From NCBI GenBank assembly GCA_026398615.1, contig JAPLSN010000022.1, positions 1 through 64,000 on the forward strand: a stretch of 64,000 nucleotides of DNA. The letters run 5' to 3'. Both the position numbers and the translations under genes were made by a program. The notes beneath the pieces are model-generated. The model searched no databases and was not told the DNA's origin. It worked only from the letters and a program-made list of their open reading frames with translations. Each line of letters opens with the position of its first letter. Position 1 is the stretch's first letter. Positions 8,573-18,141 of this stretch are shown here, in pieces. The stretch is from Spirochaetota bacterium. Its GTDB lineage: Bacteria; Spirochaetota; Spirochaetia; Treponematales; UBA12059.

Positions 8573-9311
8573 TGAACTCCACGCTCAGTTCGGAAACCCG
8601 GTCGAGTTCCCTGTCCAGCGTCACGGCGTGATTGGAGTTTTCCATCCAGTGGAGTTCCTTGACGTCTGATGCGACCGCTTTGGCGATGATATCACCGGCG
8701 CCGGGGTCTACGGTCGTATCCTTGCGCCCCTGGAAGATGATGATCGGCTGATGGATGCGCCGCAGACGGGAGCGCACCGACTTTTGCATCTGCAACAGCT
8801 GTATCGCGCCTTTGAGCGGCAGGCCGGGATAGCCTTGCCACGTTTCGGCGCAATCCAGGGAACTTCGATCTACCTGGGCGATGAAGGAAGACCCCAGGTA
8901 CAGCTTGATGATGTCGACCGGTTTCATCGCCAGCTTTGCGGCCGGAGCGTAGCAGAGAACCCCGGCGATGTCCGGATGCTCGATGGCCAGGGAGAGCGCC
9001 ACCATCGCCCCCATCGATTCGCCGCCGACGAAAATTCTTTCGCAGCGTTCTTGCAGCCGCAGGTAGGTTTTCTCGCCTTCGGCCGTCCAGTCCTGCCAGC
9101 GGACGCGGTTCAAGTCGCCTGGCTCGGTACCATGGCCGGGAAGCAAGGGGCCTGCCACCGTGTAGCCCTGTTCGTGAAGCTTCTTTGCCAGCGGCCGCAC
9201 TTCGGCGGTGGTGGCCGTGTACCCGTGCGAAAGAAAAACGCCGACCGGGCCCGCCTCCCAGAAAAAGGCCTCCCCTTCAAGATGAGGATTGTGAAGGAAT
9301 TCTGTTTTCAT
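8550..9311 (-). CDS. alpha/beta hydrolase, carboxylesterase / monoacylglycerol lipase type
   Basis: Serine esterase of 253 residues with no signal peptide, so probably cytosolic. The oxyanion region is FLSHGYTATTAEVRPLAKKL, the nucleophile elbow GGESMGAM, the acid GRKDTTVDP and the catalytic His NSNHAVTLD. This arrangement matches short bacterial carboxylesterases of the Est30/monoglyceride lipase type. GGGAGAG precedes the ATG at a good distance. It is the last gene of a minus-strand run with the metallophosphoesterase and CHAT genes. Substrate unknown. Confidence 0.87.
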   Translation of the reverse strand: MKTEFLHNPHLEGEAFFWEAGPVGVFLSHGYTATTAEVRPLAKKLHEQGYTVAGPLLPGHGTEPGDLNRVRWQDWTAEGEKTYLRLQERCERIFVGGESMGAMVALSLAIEHPDIAGVLCYAPAAKLAMKPVDIIKLYLGSSFIAQVDRSSLDCAETWQGYPGLPLKGAIQLLQMQKSVRSRLRRIHQPIIIFQGRKDTTVDPGAGDIIAKAVASDVKELHWMENSNHAVTLDRELDRVSELSVEFIRKVLAS

Positions 9312-9401
9312 CGAGGATCTCTCCCACGGCGCAAGGATGACGGGCGCATGGGAAGTATAGGATCGATTGCCCTAGCCCGGCAATGGAGTATCCCTCAGGC
9401 G

Positions 9402-10469
9402 TCAGGCGCGTTGACCGAGCAGGTCGATGCGGGCGAAGACTTCGTCCATCTCAACCTGCTTGAGGAGGTACCGTGCGCAGCCAGTGCCTTCGATCTCGTC
9501 CCTGCGGATCGCTTCCATCTCAATGTACTCGCGAGGCCGCTTCGAACCCGACCAGTGGACGAGCCCGATGCGGCCGCCCTCGATCTCGAGCGCGGTCATG
9601 CCCTTGCGCCCGGTCGCGCAACCCGAGTTGAAGAGGCAGGGAATGAGGAGATCGCAGTCGTCGTAGAGGCTTCGGGAGAGTCTGAAACGGAGTTCCTTCC
9701 TCCCGAGGCGCTCGAACTCGGAGCGGTAGAGGGAAACGGACGAGGCGATCTGGGCGCGCCGCCCCGGATCCGCCCCGGGGTATTCGCGCACGAGTTCCTC
9801 GATGGACCAGCGCAGGCTGTCGTACTTGGAGTGGGATTCGAAAAGGGGGCGGTGGGTGTGCCCCATGATCGAGAGCATGCCGAGCATCTTCGAGGCGCGG
9901 TAGATCCGGCGCTCCGCCTTGAACCGATAGCGGTCATCGGCCGAGATGCCCGTGTTCCTGATCCGGAGCGGCTTGGCGAGGTAGCGGACGATGAAATCGG
10001 AAAGGTAGCTGTGGCGGACGAAGAACCGCGACGCCTGGTGGCCGTGGAAGGCGAAGAGTTTCCTGCCGTCCCGTTCGAGGACCAGTCCGTGCAGGAGCTC
10101 GTAGGGCTGTTCCTTCTCGCGGAAGAGGCCGAGGTCGTGGTTCCCCACGATCTTCCGAAGCGCGCCCCGTGCGGCGAATGCGTCGATGATGGCGTAGAGG
10201 GCGGGCCAGGCCGCGCGTATCTCCGAAAAGCGGTATTTGCTCAGGTCCTCAATGTCGCCGTTCAGGACGAGGACGTAGCCCCGCTCGAGATACCGGCGCG
10301 CGAGCGCGGTCTGGACGAGTTCGCGGTTGCGCACGAGATCGTCATTCCCGCCGCCGTCACCCATGTGCAGGTCGCTCATGAACACGTAGCGGGCGTCCCG
10401 GTCCAGATTCTCGACCCGGCAGGACTTCACCAGTTCGACGAAGGAAGGGTAAAAATCGGAAAACCTCAT
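9402..10469 (-). CDS. calcineurin-like metallophosphoesterase
   Basis: Two-metal phosphoesterase of 355 residues. All signature blocks are present: FMSDLHMGDGG, LNGDIEDLSKY, KIVGNHDLGLF, FHGHQASRFF and MGHTHRPLF. It has no signal peptide or membrane segment. The N-terminal motif and overall length recall the LpxH/UDP-diacylglucosamine hydrolase branch, but the assignment beyond superfamily is not secure. AGGAGG precedes the ATG. It follows the CHAT gene by 75 bp on the same strand, so the two could share a transcript. Confidence 0.85.
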   Translation of the reverse strand: MRFSDFYPSFVELVKSCRVENLDRDARYVFMSDLHMGDGGGNDDLVRNRELVQTALARRYLERGYVLVLNGDIEDLSKYRFSEIRAAWPALYAIIDAFAARGALRKIVGNHDLGLFREKEQPYELLHGLVLERDGRKLFAFHGHQASRFFVRHSYLSDFIVRYLAKPLRIRNTGISADDRYRFKAERRIYRASKMLGMLSIMGHTHRPLFESHSKYDSLRWSIEELVREYPGADPGRRAQIASSVSLYRSEFERLGRKELRFRLSRSLYDDCDLLIPCLFNSGCATGRKGMTALEIEGGRIGLVHWSGSKRPREYIEMEAIRRDEIEGTGCARYLLKQVEMDEVFARIDLLGQRA

Positions 10470-10544
10470 CCAAGCCTCCTGGCGCCCCGATCGTACCCGA
10501 ACTGCGCGAGGCGTTCATGTGGAATCGATGGGGAATCGGCCGGA

Positions 10545-13500
10545 TCAGAAGCCATAGAGCGTGAACGCGGCCCACCAGTACGGCGACGCCCTGCCCTTCG
10601 ACGCGGCGAAGTCCCGCTTGGTTTCGGCGATGGCGCGTTTGACGCTCTTGCCGTCCTTGACCATGCGGGAGTACGCGGCGACCATGAAATCCCTGGTCGC
10701 GGCGTCATCCACCTTCCAGAGCGTCACGAGCGCACGGTCGGCTCCAGCCGTCATGAACGCGCGCGTGAGTCCGACGACGCCGTCGCCCCTGACCTCCTTC
10801 CCGAGTCCCGTTTCGCAGGCGGAAAGGGTGAGCAGGTCCGCGTCCAGCTTGAGGAGGGCCGCCTCTTCCACCGAGAGGTAGCCGTCCTCGGCGCTGCCCG
10901 GGGTCCCGCCCGAGGATTCGGAGAGCACGACCGCTGAGAACTCGGGATTTTCCGCGTCGAAGAAACCGTGGACCGCGAAATGCACGACGCCGAATTTTCC
11001 CAGCTTTCCCGAGGCGGACAGGGCCTTGAGCTCCCGCTCCGAGGCGTCCGCGTTGGTTTTTACGGTCGAGGCCGCCGGCCCGAATACCGAGTTCCGCAAG
11101 GCTTCGATCTCGTACCAGGTGCCCGGCAGCTCCTCCCAGCCGTTCGGGTTGGTGCGCCGGTAGTAGTCGGCGGAGGTCGTCGATGCCGTTCCGGCTGGAC
11201 CGTCTGCGGCCGCAGGCAGAGTGCCGTAGAGCGCCGACCCGAAGGCCAGCAGGCCGGAGCGCGGCGTCGCCGTCCCGGAGAGCGAAGAGGCGAGCACGGA
11301 GACCGAGGGCGCGAGGGACAGGTCGTACGACTGGCAGAGCCAGGGCGACAGGTCCGAGGCGCGCAGGGCGTCGAAGGGGAGGAAGGCGAGCGGGCCGTCC
11401 GGCACGATGACGAGGGCCTTCTTCCCCGCGATGCGCGATTCCACCGGGGCGATGAGGGTACGGTACAGGCTGGCCGACAGGCGCGCGACCGCCGTGCGGT
11501 CCTCGTCGGCGAAGACGGCGTCCCGGAAGGCCTTCACCGTTCCCGACCAGTCGAAGTCCCTGTCCAGTTCCGCGATCGAGGCGCCTTCCCGGGTCACGAC
11601 GATGCACCACGAGCGCTTCCGCGCGAAATCCGGGGATTCCGGATCCTTTTCCTCCCAGATGACGTACTCGAGGATGGCGGCATCCGGCGGGCAGAGCCGC
11701 TGCGCGTCGGCGAGCGTCGCGACGCGCGGGCTCCTCAGCTCGCGGTAGCGGTCCAGCCTGAACAGGCGCCCCTCGATGCCGCCCATCTCGACCTCGAAGG
11801 CTTTCTTGTCCTTCCCGAGCGAGGAGATCAGCGCGCGGTCCTGCTTCGATTCCGGCTTTTCCAGTTCGCGCGAAAGGCGGGAGGCGGAAAACTCCACGCG
11901 CTCGGAGAGTTCCAGCATGCGGTCGCGGTCGGCCGGGACGATTCCCTCCGACTCAAGGGCCGCCTTGAGGGACAGCCGGTCCAGGAAACCGCGTGCGCGC
12001 AGCGATTCCGCCGACGCGAAGGCGCCGGCGAGATCGCCGAGCTTGACGGCCGCCTGGATGGACAGATGGTAGATCCCGAGGTTGCGGGCCACGAACGAAG
12101 TCCTTGTGGTGCCCATCTCCCTGCGCGCCGTTTCCACGGCAGCCGCGCCCGAGTCGAACGCCTTTTGCGCGTCGGCAAACCTGCCCAACCCGAGGCGGAC
12201 CATGCCGAGCTCCGCGGCGTAATCGGCCATGTCCTTCCGCGATGCCGAGGCCTCGGCCAGGTCGAAGGCCTTGCGGTACCATGTTTCCGCCTGCGCGAGG
12301 TCGCCCGCGTTCCCGGCCGACGCGCCGAGGAAGCTGTAGTTCGAGGCGATCGACAGGTGGCCGGGACCGAATGCGGCCGCGATGATGGCCGTCGAGCGTT
12401 CGAAGCATTCCACGGCCTTGGCTCGATCTCCCTTGCCGGCGTATGCCCTGCCGAGGTTGGTAAGTGTCGGCGCGACATTGCGGTCCGCCGGTCCGAATTT
12501 GGCCGCGTGGATCGAGATGGCCAGGTCGAAGTACCTGATGGCGTCGTTCCACGCCCGTTTCCGGATGAGGGCGGCGCCGATGTTGTTGTAGACGATCCCG
12601 ACGCTCTCGTGGTCGGGGCCGAGCAGGTCGATGAAGATCTCGCAGGCCTTGTCGAAATACTCGATGCCCCGGTCGAATTCCTTCCTGCCGACGTACACCG
12701 TGCCGAGGTTGCTGTAGCAACGGGCTGCCGAGGGGTGCTTCGGCCCGAAATGCGAGAGCGTGATGGCCAGGCTCCTGTCGAATTCCTCGATGGCCAGGTC
12801 GAAATCACCCCTGTCCGCGTGGAGCGACCCCAGGTTGTTCCAGCACACGGCGACGCTTTCGTGCTCCGGGCCGAGGACCTTCGCCATTATTGCGAGCGCG
12901 CGCTCGTAGCAGTCGAGGGCGCGGAGCCAGTCGCCCCTGTCCTGGAAGACGTAGCCGAGGTTGTTGAGGGTGACGGCGTAGTCCGGGTGTTCTGTGCCCG
13001 AGGCCTTCGCGGTGATGGCGAGCGCGGTTTCGAAGCATTCGACGCCGCGCTTGTAGTCTCCCTGCCTGGACCGGGCTACCCCGAGGTTGTTCCATACGGC
13101 GACCGTGTCGGGATGCCCGGCACCCGACACGCGGATACGGAGCGCGAGGGCTTCCTCGAGCAGGGCTATCCCCTTTTCATAGTTTCCCAGGTCGATCTGG
13201 GTTATACCCAGATTGCTCAGGGTATGCGACACGGTCGGGTGCTCCCGGCCGTAGGCCTTGATCCGGATGGCGAGCGCCTTTTCCATGCTCGCCGCGGCTC
13301 CCTCGAAGTCACCCTTCGCGCTGAGCACCGTGCCGATGTTGTCGTAACAGAGCGCCATGTCGGGGTGATCGGGACCGGAGATCTTTTCGAAGATGGCTTT
13401 CGCGCGCCCGTAGTATGCCAAAGCAGCATCGCAGTCGCCCTTGTCGGAAAGGACCACGGCGATGTTGTTGCACATGGTTGCCGCGGTCCGACTCCCGGGT

Positions 13501-15842
13501 CCTTCGCCCTTTTCCGCCGCGGCGAGCGCCTTCCGGTAATACGAGATGGCGTCGTCGAAGGCCGCGATGGAACGGTACGCGTCTCCGAGGATGCTGCAGG
13601 GGATCACGAGGCGGGGATCGTCCGGTCCGTACGCGGCGACGAGCAGGTCGACGGTTTTCCGGTAGTAGGAAGCGGCCATCCGGTAGTCGCCCTTGGCGGC
13701 ATACATCGATCCGATGTTCCCGTAGATGTCCGCCACTTCGTTCGAGCCTTCCCCGAGGGTCTTCCGGTATGTGGCGAGGGCTTCCTCGAAGCGCGCGAGC
13801 GCGGGGTCCCAGTCGCCCGTGTCGCTCAGCACGAGGCCGAGATCGTTGGCCGCGGACGCGGCGGGCAGTTCGTAACCAGGCCCCAGCTTCCGGAATGCCG
13901 CGACGGCGCGCCCGAGAACATCGACGGCCTTGTCCGCGATGCCTGCTTCCTTGTACGCGCGTCCGAGGTCGAGGAGGCTGTTCGCCACGTCGCCGTGGTC
14001 CGGGCCGAGCGTCTCGATCCTGATGGCGAGGGCCTGCTCGAGGTACGGGAGCGCCTTCGCGAAGTCCCGCAATCCCGTGTATGCCCGCCCGGCTTCCGCC
14101 ATCGCCTCCGCGGTCAATACGGATTTCAGGCCCTTCAGCTCCCTCCGGATGGCGACGGCCTTTTCCAGGTGAACCGCGGCGCGCTGCCATTCCTTCGCGT
14201 TGTTGCAGGCGATTCCGGCCATGACCCGGCAGGTTCCCGCCTCGAGCGAGTCGGGACCGTACGCGGCGAGCGTCAGGCGGAGAGCTTCATCGAAGGCATC
14301 GGCCGCCCGGGTGTAATCGCCATCCTGGTTGCATGCCTTGCCGAGCTCGATCCACGCGAGTATGGGCGTCTCATCGCCTGTTGCCGCGGTTTGCGCGAGT
14401 ATTGGTGCGGCCTCCGACAGGTACCGGATCGCGCGCTTGTAATCCTTGGCGGCCAAGCAGGCCTGCCCCATGCCGTAGAGGCAGAAACCGCCCTCCCTGC
14501 CGTTCCTCCACGTCGACGCCGTCGCGGCCGCCAGCCCCTTTCCGTACGCATCGAGGGCGCCTTCCGTGTCTCCCCCTTCGCGTCGGGCGTTGCCCAGGTT
14601 GTACCAGGCGATGGCCGTGTTCCTGGCGTTCGCCCCGTAGAACGCGACGCAGGCCGCGACCTCGCCCTCGAAACAGGTTTTCGCGCCGGCATAGTCCCCG
14701 CTGTCATAGCAGGCGGCGCCTAGCTTGTTGAAGGCGGCCGACGCGGGCAGGGTGTCCGGCCCGAAGAGGAGGAGGACGGCGTCTTTCAGCGGTTCGAGCA
14801 CGGCGATGGCGGCGTCGTACTTGCCCTGGTCGGTAGCCTGCTTGCCGACGGCGAGCCAGGCGAGGAGGAGGTCCTTGTCTTCGCCGATGGTGTCGACGCG
14901 CCACGCCCAGACGCTTTCGACGATCCGCAGCTTCGAGGTGTCGCCTTTCGCCTCGTAGAGATCATGGAAGGCTTCGAGCGTGCCTGCGAGCATCCTGCCG
15001 CCCCGCGCGAGCGCGCCTGCGGTGACCGCGGTGTCGGCGTGCTGGAGGATGAGGGCCGAATCAGCGTCCGAACCGAGGGCGTAGCGGCAGAACCAGACGG
15101 CGGTCCATGCGCCCGGGGTGGGCGGCTTGGCGTCCAGGAAGTCGACGAGATCGCTGTCGAAGGCTTCGACGATGCCTTCGTTCTGCTCCGGTTCGAGGAT
15201 AGCCGCGTCATAGCCCGCGAAGAACCAGCGCATGCCTTCGCGGTCATCCTTGCGCGCGAAGCAGGATAGCGCCGCGACGAAACGGGGGCCGGCCGCCCTG
15301 GGTTCCAGTTCGGCGGATTTGGCCGCGTTCGCCGTCGAATCCGCCCAGTTACCGTCCTCGTAGCCGAACCAGGCGAGATTCCAGTAGAGACGGAAGCGAT
15401 CGGTTTCCGGCACCTTGGGCACGGCCGCACGGAGCAGCCGGTCGGCCCCTCCCGCATCGCCCTTGGATCGCATGGTGTAGGCCGTTTCGATGTATGCGTC
15501 CGCCCAGCCGGGATAGCATTTCCGCAGGATGGCGAACGCGGCGAGCGACTCGTCATACCGCCCGAGCTCGCGGTACGCGCAGGCGCGCATCCAGAGGCAG
15601 TCGGACCATGCGTCCTCTTCGGCCGTGGTCGAGCCGTCCTTCGAGGGCTTGTGCACCGTCTCGTAGCGGATGCCCAGGGCGTCCATCTCGAGGGTGATCG
15701 CGATGGTCGATTCCCAATCACCGCCGTCGTACGCCGCGGCGGCCCGTTCGTGGATGTCGGCGAGGCGCTTCGAAACGGATTGGCCCGAAACCGTGACGGC
15801 GATCAAGGAAAACGCGACGGCGAACAGGAAGGCTCGTTTCAT
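10545..15842 (-). CDS. giant exported TPR-CHAT protein (caspase-like protease fold)
   Basis: Protein of 1765 residues. A signal peptide (MKRAFLFAVAFSLIAVTVSG) is followed by a long array of TPRs, many of the 42-residue kinesin-light-chain type (for example LGNYEKGIALLEEALALRIR and AKAVECFERSTAIIAAAFGP). The array covers roughly residues 30-1330. The C-terminal ~300 residues form a CHAT domain with the caspase-like dyad: His in HFAVHGFFD (about residue 1625) and Cys in LTLSACETGLG (about 1676). The final motif is SPYWWAAFTLYGF. CHAT is peptidase clan CD; TPR arrays usually act as sensors or docking surfaces. The start at 15842 was chosen for GGAGAGG and the signal peptide. Export to the periplasm or surface separates it from cytoplasmic TPR-CHAT defence proteases. 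Confidence 0.9.
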   Translation of the reverse strand: MKRAFLFAVAFSLIAVTVSGQSVSKRLADIHERAAAAYDGGDWESTIAITLEMDALGIRYETVHKPSKDGSTTAEEDAWSDCLWMRACAYRELGRYDESLAAFAILRKCYPGWADAYIETAYTMRSKGDAGGADRLLRAAVPKVPETDRFRLYWNLAWFGYEDGNWADSTANAAKSAELEPRAAGPRFVAALSCFARKDDREGMRWFFAGYDAAILEPEQNEGIVEAFDSDLVDFLDAKPPTPGAWTAVWFCRYALGSDADSALILQHADTAVTAGALARGGRMLAGTLEAFHDLYEAKGDTSKLRIVESVWAWRVDTIGEDKDLLLAWLAVGKQATDQGKYDAAIAVLEPLKDAVLLLFGPDTLPASAAFNKLGAACYDSGDYAGAKTCFEGEVAACVAFYGANARNTAIAWYNLGNARREGGDTEGALDAYGKGLAAATASTWRNGREGGFCLYGMGQACLAAKDYKRAIRYLSEAAPILAQTAATGDETPILAWIELGKACNQDGDYTRAADAFDEALRLTLAAYGPDSLEAGTCRVMAGIACNNAKEWQRAAVHLEKAVAIRRELKGLKSVLTAEAMAEAGRAYTGLRDFAKALPYLEQALAIRIETLGPDHGDVANSLLDLGRAYKEAGIADKAVDVLGRAVAAFRKLGPGYELPAASAANDLGLVLSDTGDWDPALARFEEALATYRKTLGEGSNEVADIYGNIGSMYAAKGDYRMAASYYRKTVDLLVAAYGPDDPRLVIPCSILGDAYRSIAAFDDAISYYRKALAAAEKGEGPGSRTAATMCNNIAVVLSDKGDCDAALAYYGRAKAIFEKISGPDHPDMALCYDNIGTVLSAKGDFEGAAASMEKALAIRIKAYGREHPTVSHTLSNLGITQIDLGNYEKGIALLEEALALRIRVSGAGHPDTVAVWNNLGVARSRQGDYKRGVECFETALAITAKASGTEHPDYAVTLNNLGYVFQDRGDWLRALDCYERALAIMAKVLGPEHESVAVCWNNLGSLHADRGDFDLAIEEFDRSLAITLSHFGPKHPSAARCYSNLGTVYVGRKEFDRGIEYFDKACEIFIDLLGPDHESVGIVYNNIGAALIRKRAWNDAIRYFDLAISIHAAKFGPADRNVAPTLTNLGRAYAGKGDRAKAVECFERSTAIIAAAFGPGHLSIASNYSFLGASAGNAGDLAQAETWYRKAFDLAEASASRKDMADYAAELGMVRLGLGRFADAQKAFDSGAAAVETARREMGTTRTSFVARNLGIYHLSIQAAVKLGDLAGAFASAESLRARGFLDRLSLKAALESEGIVPADRDRMLELSERVEFSASRLSRELEKPESKQDRALISSLGKDKKAFEVEMGGIEGRLFRLDRYRELRSPRVATLADAQRLCPPDAAILEYVIWEEKDPESPDFARKRSWCIVVTREGASIAELDRDFDWSGTVKAFRDAVFADEDRTAVARLSASLYRTLIAPVESRIAGKKALVIVPDGPLAFLPFDALRASDLSPWLCQSYDLSLAPSVSVLASSLSGTATPRSGLLAFGSALYGTLPAAADGPAGTASTTSADYYRRTNPNGWEELPGTWYEIEALRNSVFGPAASTVKTNADASERELKALSASGKLGKFGVVHFAVHGFFDAENPEFSAVVLSESSGGTPGSAEDGYLSVEEAALLKLDADLLTLSACETGLGKEVRGDGVVGLTRAFMTAGADRALVTLWKVDDAATRDFMVAAYSRMVKDGKSVKRAIAETKRDFAASKGRASPYWWAAFTLYGF

Positions 15843-15860
15843 GGAATGCCTCTCCGTTGA

Positions 15861-15888
15861 AGCATAATGCAATGCATGCGAAGGGCAA
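15861..15888 (-). promoter_or_regulatory. candidate sigma-70 promoter for the TPR-CHAT gene
   Basis: On the minus strand TTGCCC (15888-15883) and TATGCT (15866-15861) are 16 bp apart, about 20 bp upstream of the TPR-CHAT start codon. Both are close to sigma-70 consensus and fit the gene's orientation. The gap would leave a very short 5' UTR that still contains the GGAGAGG site. No other evidence. Confidence 0.35.
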
Positions 15889-16083
15889 CACCGCCTCTCC
15901 CGCTTGCCGCCGGGGATGGTTCAGCCTCCCCGACCGTTCCGGGCGCTGGTGGACATGAATCCATTCTTACCCCCAATCGTTCTGTGGCTCGGACATTCAA
16001 CATTTCCTTCCCCATAGCCGCACTGCATGGTAAGATAGTAATGAAATGGTATGGAGAAAATAGAGAAAAGAGGTCGTATCAAT

Positions 16084-16200
16084 ATGCCTTTGGAATCGTC
16101 CAACCCATTCTTCGACCACCCCATCCTGAACTCGCCCTATTCGCCTCCCGCACGGAACTAGGAGTTGGATGAACAAGGGCAGCCAACTCAAAGAAGAGTA
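16084..16200 (+). pseudogene. remnant of the 5' end of a type III restriction endonuclease R-subunit gene
   Basis: Translation from ATG 16084 begins MPLESSNPFFDHPILNSPY and continues to PPAR. This matches from memory the conserved N-terminus of type III restriction/helicase (Res) proteins, NPFFDHPILNSPY..PARHWELDEQGQPTQ. After PPARN an in-frame TAG replaces the Trp codon expected before ELDEQGQPTQR. The frame then loses similarity, and the helicase and nuclease domains are absent. Only about the first 38 codons survive, so this is a decayed, truncated gene. It sits in an AT-richer stretch beside another disrupted gene. No methyltransferase partner is visible. Confidence 0.6.
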
Positions 16201-16344
16201 AGGGTCTCTCCAGCCGGAAGCGTTTGGGCATTGGTTTCAGATCCCTGTCTGGCGACCTCGTCAGGTTCCCTCATATGCCATGGTACTGTTGGACAAAATG
16301 CCAAAGATGGAATATTCTCATTCCATTACCATAAGGAGCATAAA

Positions 16345-17567
16345 ATGAAGAAACTATTCACCGCAATAGTATTTTTTTTCTTGCCCTCAATTCTTTCACG
16401 CAGGAAGCATTCACCCGCTATATCCCCATTCAAAGCTATGCTGGCTTGCCGCTTATCACGCTCCAGTCCCTGGATGATGTTCTTGATCTGGCAAAACAAG
16501 GCAGGGTTACGACCGCATTCCTGAGTTGGACAAAAGAAAACAGGTCTTCATCGACTTTGCTGATCAAGGCGAATGATACTTACTATGTCTTCAACCTGAA
16601 AGGTTACAGCGCCGTCGGAGATTACCGGAAAGGATTGAAAATTGGATTCATGAATGGAGGGGATTACTACGATTCTGTTGCCCTGGGTCTCCCCAACAAT
16701 GAACTCTATACCTTCTACACGCGGAATAATTTTGCATCCATCGAAGACTGCAAGAAAGCATTTGCCAATGGTTTTGCAAGGGAAAAGGAAACCCCACCCG
16801 TTGCTGTCTTACCATTGGAAATCAGCGTTGATCGTGTTAAATTCCTCTCACAATACATTCCTGTTCTTGCTGTTTATATAAGCGTGTATAGACTTGAAGG
16901 AAACATCTATAAATTGTCTCATACTCGTGAAATGATCTTGAATGGGGATGCCGGATACGAAAAAATAAAAGAGATTGTTCAGTCACGTGATAAGAGCGCC
17001 AAACCTCCAGAACTGAAAGCGCGCGAATCTCAAGCCTTTTATTGGGCTGAGGTTAATGGGATATCAAAATACGATGACTATCTGAAATTCATTGCGACTA
17101 TTACCGGTGTGGTCGCCGAAGGATATCGCTCCGTCAAGGATCAGGAGACAGGGATCTCCAATGGATTTACCGATGGTGATATATTCTATGAGGCTAAAGA
17201 AAATGGATTTGAAAACGCTGAAGATTTCCGCCTTGCGGGGGAGTTTGGCGTCCGCACTTTTGAACAGTACAAGACAATCAAGGCAATCGCTGATGGCATA
17301 AACTCGATCATGAAAAAAGATAGCAAGACATTCCCGGATTCTGCCTTCATCTATCTGTTGACCAGTATTCCCCGTGGCAAATCATACTCCATTCCCAGCA
17401 TTGCCGAGTATCTGATGAAGAATGTCATTAGTCCTGAATGTCAGAAATACCTGCATCGCAAAAGAGTTGAATGTACGGAAAATAACCTGAAGGCCTTCCT
17501 GATGGCAAACCCGACATTGAGTATCGGGAAGTGGGACGCGGAGGGCGGCGTCTTCGTGAGAAACTAG
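16345..17567 (+). CDS. secreted hypothetical protein, frame broken at a T8 tract
   Basis: Two reading frames together encode one exported protein. ATG 16345 has AAGGAG upstream and starts a signal peptide (MKKLFTAIVFFF). The frame then fails within T8 at 16372-16379. One base over, the frame continues with LALNSFTQEAFTRYIPIQSY and runs without a stop to 17567. The mature part is ~390 residues, has no recognised family, and repeats units of the type DYY..A...G and GF....DF (for example GFMNGGDYYDSVALGLPN and ENGFENAEDFRLAGEFG). A -1 slip, one extra T, or a sequencing error would restore it. A downstream ATG at 16446 could give a cytoplasmic product without signal. Codon and base use are AT-richer than the neighbours. 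Confidence 0.7.
16372..16379 (+). repeat. T8 homopolymer at the frame junction of the secreted protein
   Basis: Eight consecutive T residues fall inside the signal-peptide coding part, exactly where the reading frame switches. Nine T (or seven plus an adjustment of two) would fuse the start and the body. Such tracts cause slipped-strand phase variation or programmed slippage in some genes and are also a common place for sequencing errors. Confidence 0.7.
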
Positions 17568-17622
17568 ATGCTCTGTCACCGACCCGATTGTGGGACTGAT
17601 TGTTGCCAAAACGATCCCTTCC

Positions 17623-17955
17623 TCAAGGAATGCTGGAGGAATACTTCGCGCAACCCTTGAGCAGATCACCGATCTGGAAGACATCCCGCCCCTTCCCCGC
17701 ATTCGGCAGGTACTCGAGCCTTTTCCCGCCTGAATGCTGCGAATAGCACAGGCGTGCCTTTCGAATCCCTTCCAGCAGTGCGACATCCACAAATCCGCTT
17801 GAAAGCAGTTTCTTTCCCAGCGGTGTTTCGGAGATGGGAAGGCTCGCTCCATCCGCATCGAAAACGAAATCCGCCATGTCGAACAAGGCCATCAGGTTGT
17901 TCGTAGAAATGTGGTAGGTCCTGAGGATCCGCTCCGACCAGACGAGGGATTTCAT
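17623..17955 (-). CDS. hypothetical protein of 110 residues
   Basis: Unrecognised protein with no signal peptide or membrane segment. It starts MKSLVWSERILRTYHISTNN and contains SHSGGKRLEYLPNAGKGRDVF-like basic segments. Its ATG overlaps the stop of the upstream small ORF (ATGA at 17955-17952), the usual sign of a two-gene operon. An overlapping tiny pair in an AT-richer island could be a toxin-antitoxin module, but I recognise neither partner, so this remains a guess. Downstream is the convergent end of the secreted-protein gene. Confidence 0.45.
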   Translation of the reverse strand: MKSLVWSERILRTYHISTNNLMALFDMADFVFDADGASLPISETPLGKKLLSSGFVDVALLEGIRKARLCYSQHSGGKRLEYLPNAGKGRDVFQIGDLLKGCAKYSSSIP

Positions 17956-18137
17956 CTCCACACCCGAAATGACAGGGTATCGGGGCGGTAGCCGATCTCG
18001 TCGTAGATCGATTGGTTCAGGTCCGTGAAAAAATCCGGCGACGCGTCGCGGGACCGCACCATCACGCAGAAGACGTTGGAATCCCACGTGTATCGCCCTA
18101 CCACGGCGGGTAGATCTTCATCTTGTTGAAGATGCAT
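17952..18137 (-). CDS. hypothetical small protein of 61 residues
   Basis: Small ORF beginning MHLQQDEDLPAVVGRYTWDS, with no recognised domain. A TAA codon directly precedes the ATG in frame, so it cannot extend upstream. The only G-rich stretch able to act as a ribosome site is the 3' arm of the strong hairpin just upstream (18142-18170), which would hide it when folded. It is coupled by a 4-base overlap to the 110-residue protein. Confidence 0.4.
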   Translation of the reverse strand: MHLQQDEDLPAVVGRYTWDSNVFCVMVRSRDASPDFFTDLNQSIYDEIGYRPDTLSFRVWR

Positions 18138-18141
18138 TTAC

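Noticed and set aside
15867-16172. 101-codon plus-strand frame upstream of the island
   Set aside because: No ribosome site or family, and it overlaps the CHAT promoter and the restriction gene remnant.
17623-18137. Toxin-antitoxin pair
   Set aside because: Only the layout suggests it; neither protein resembles a known toxin or antitoxin.
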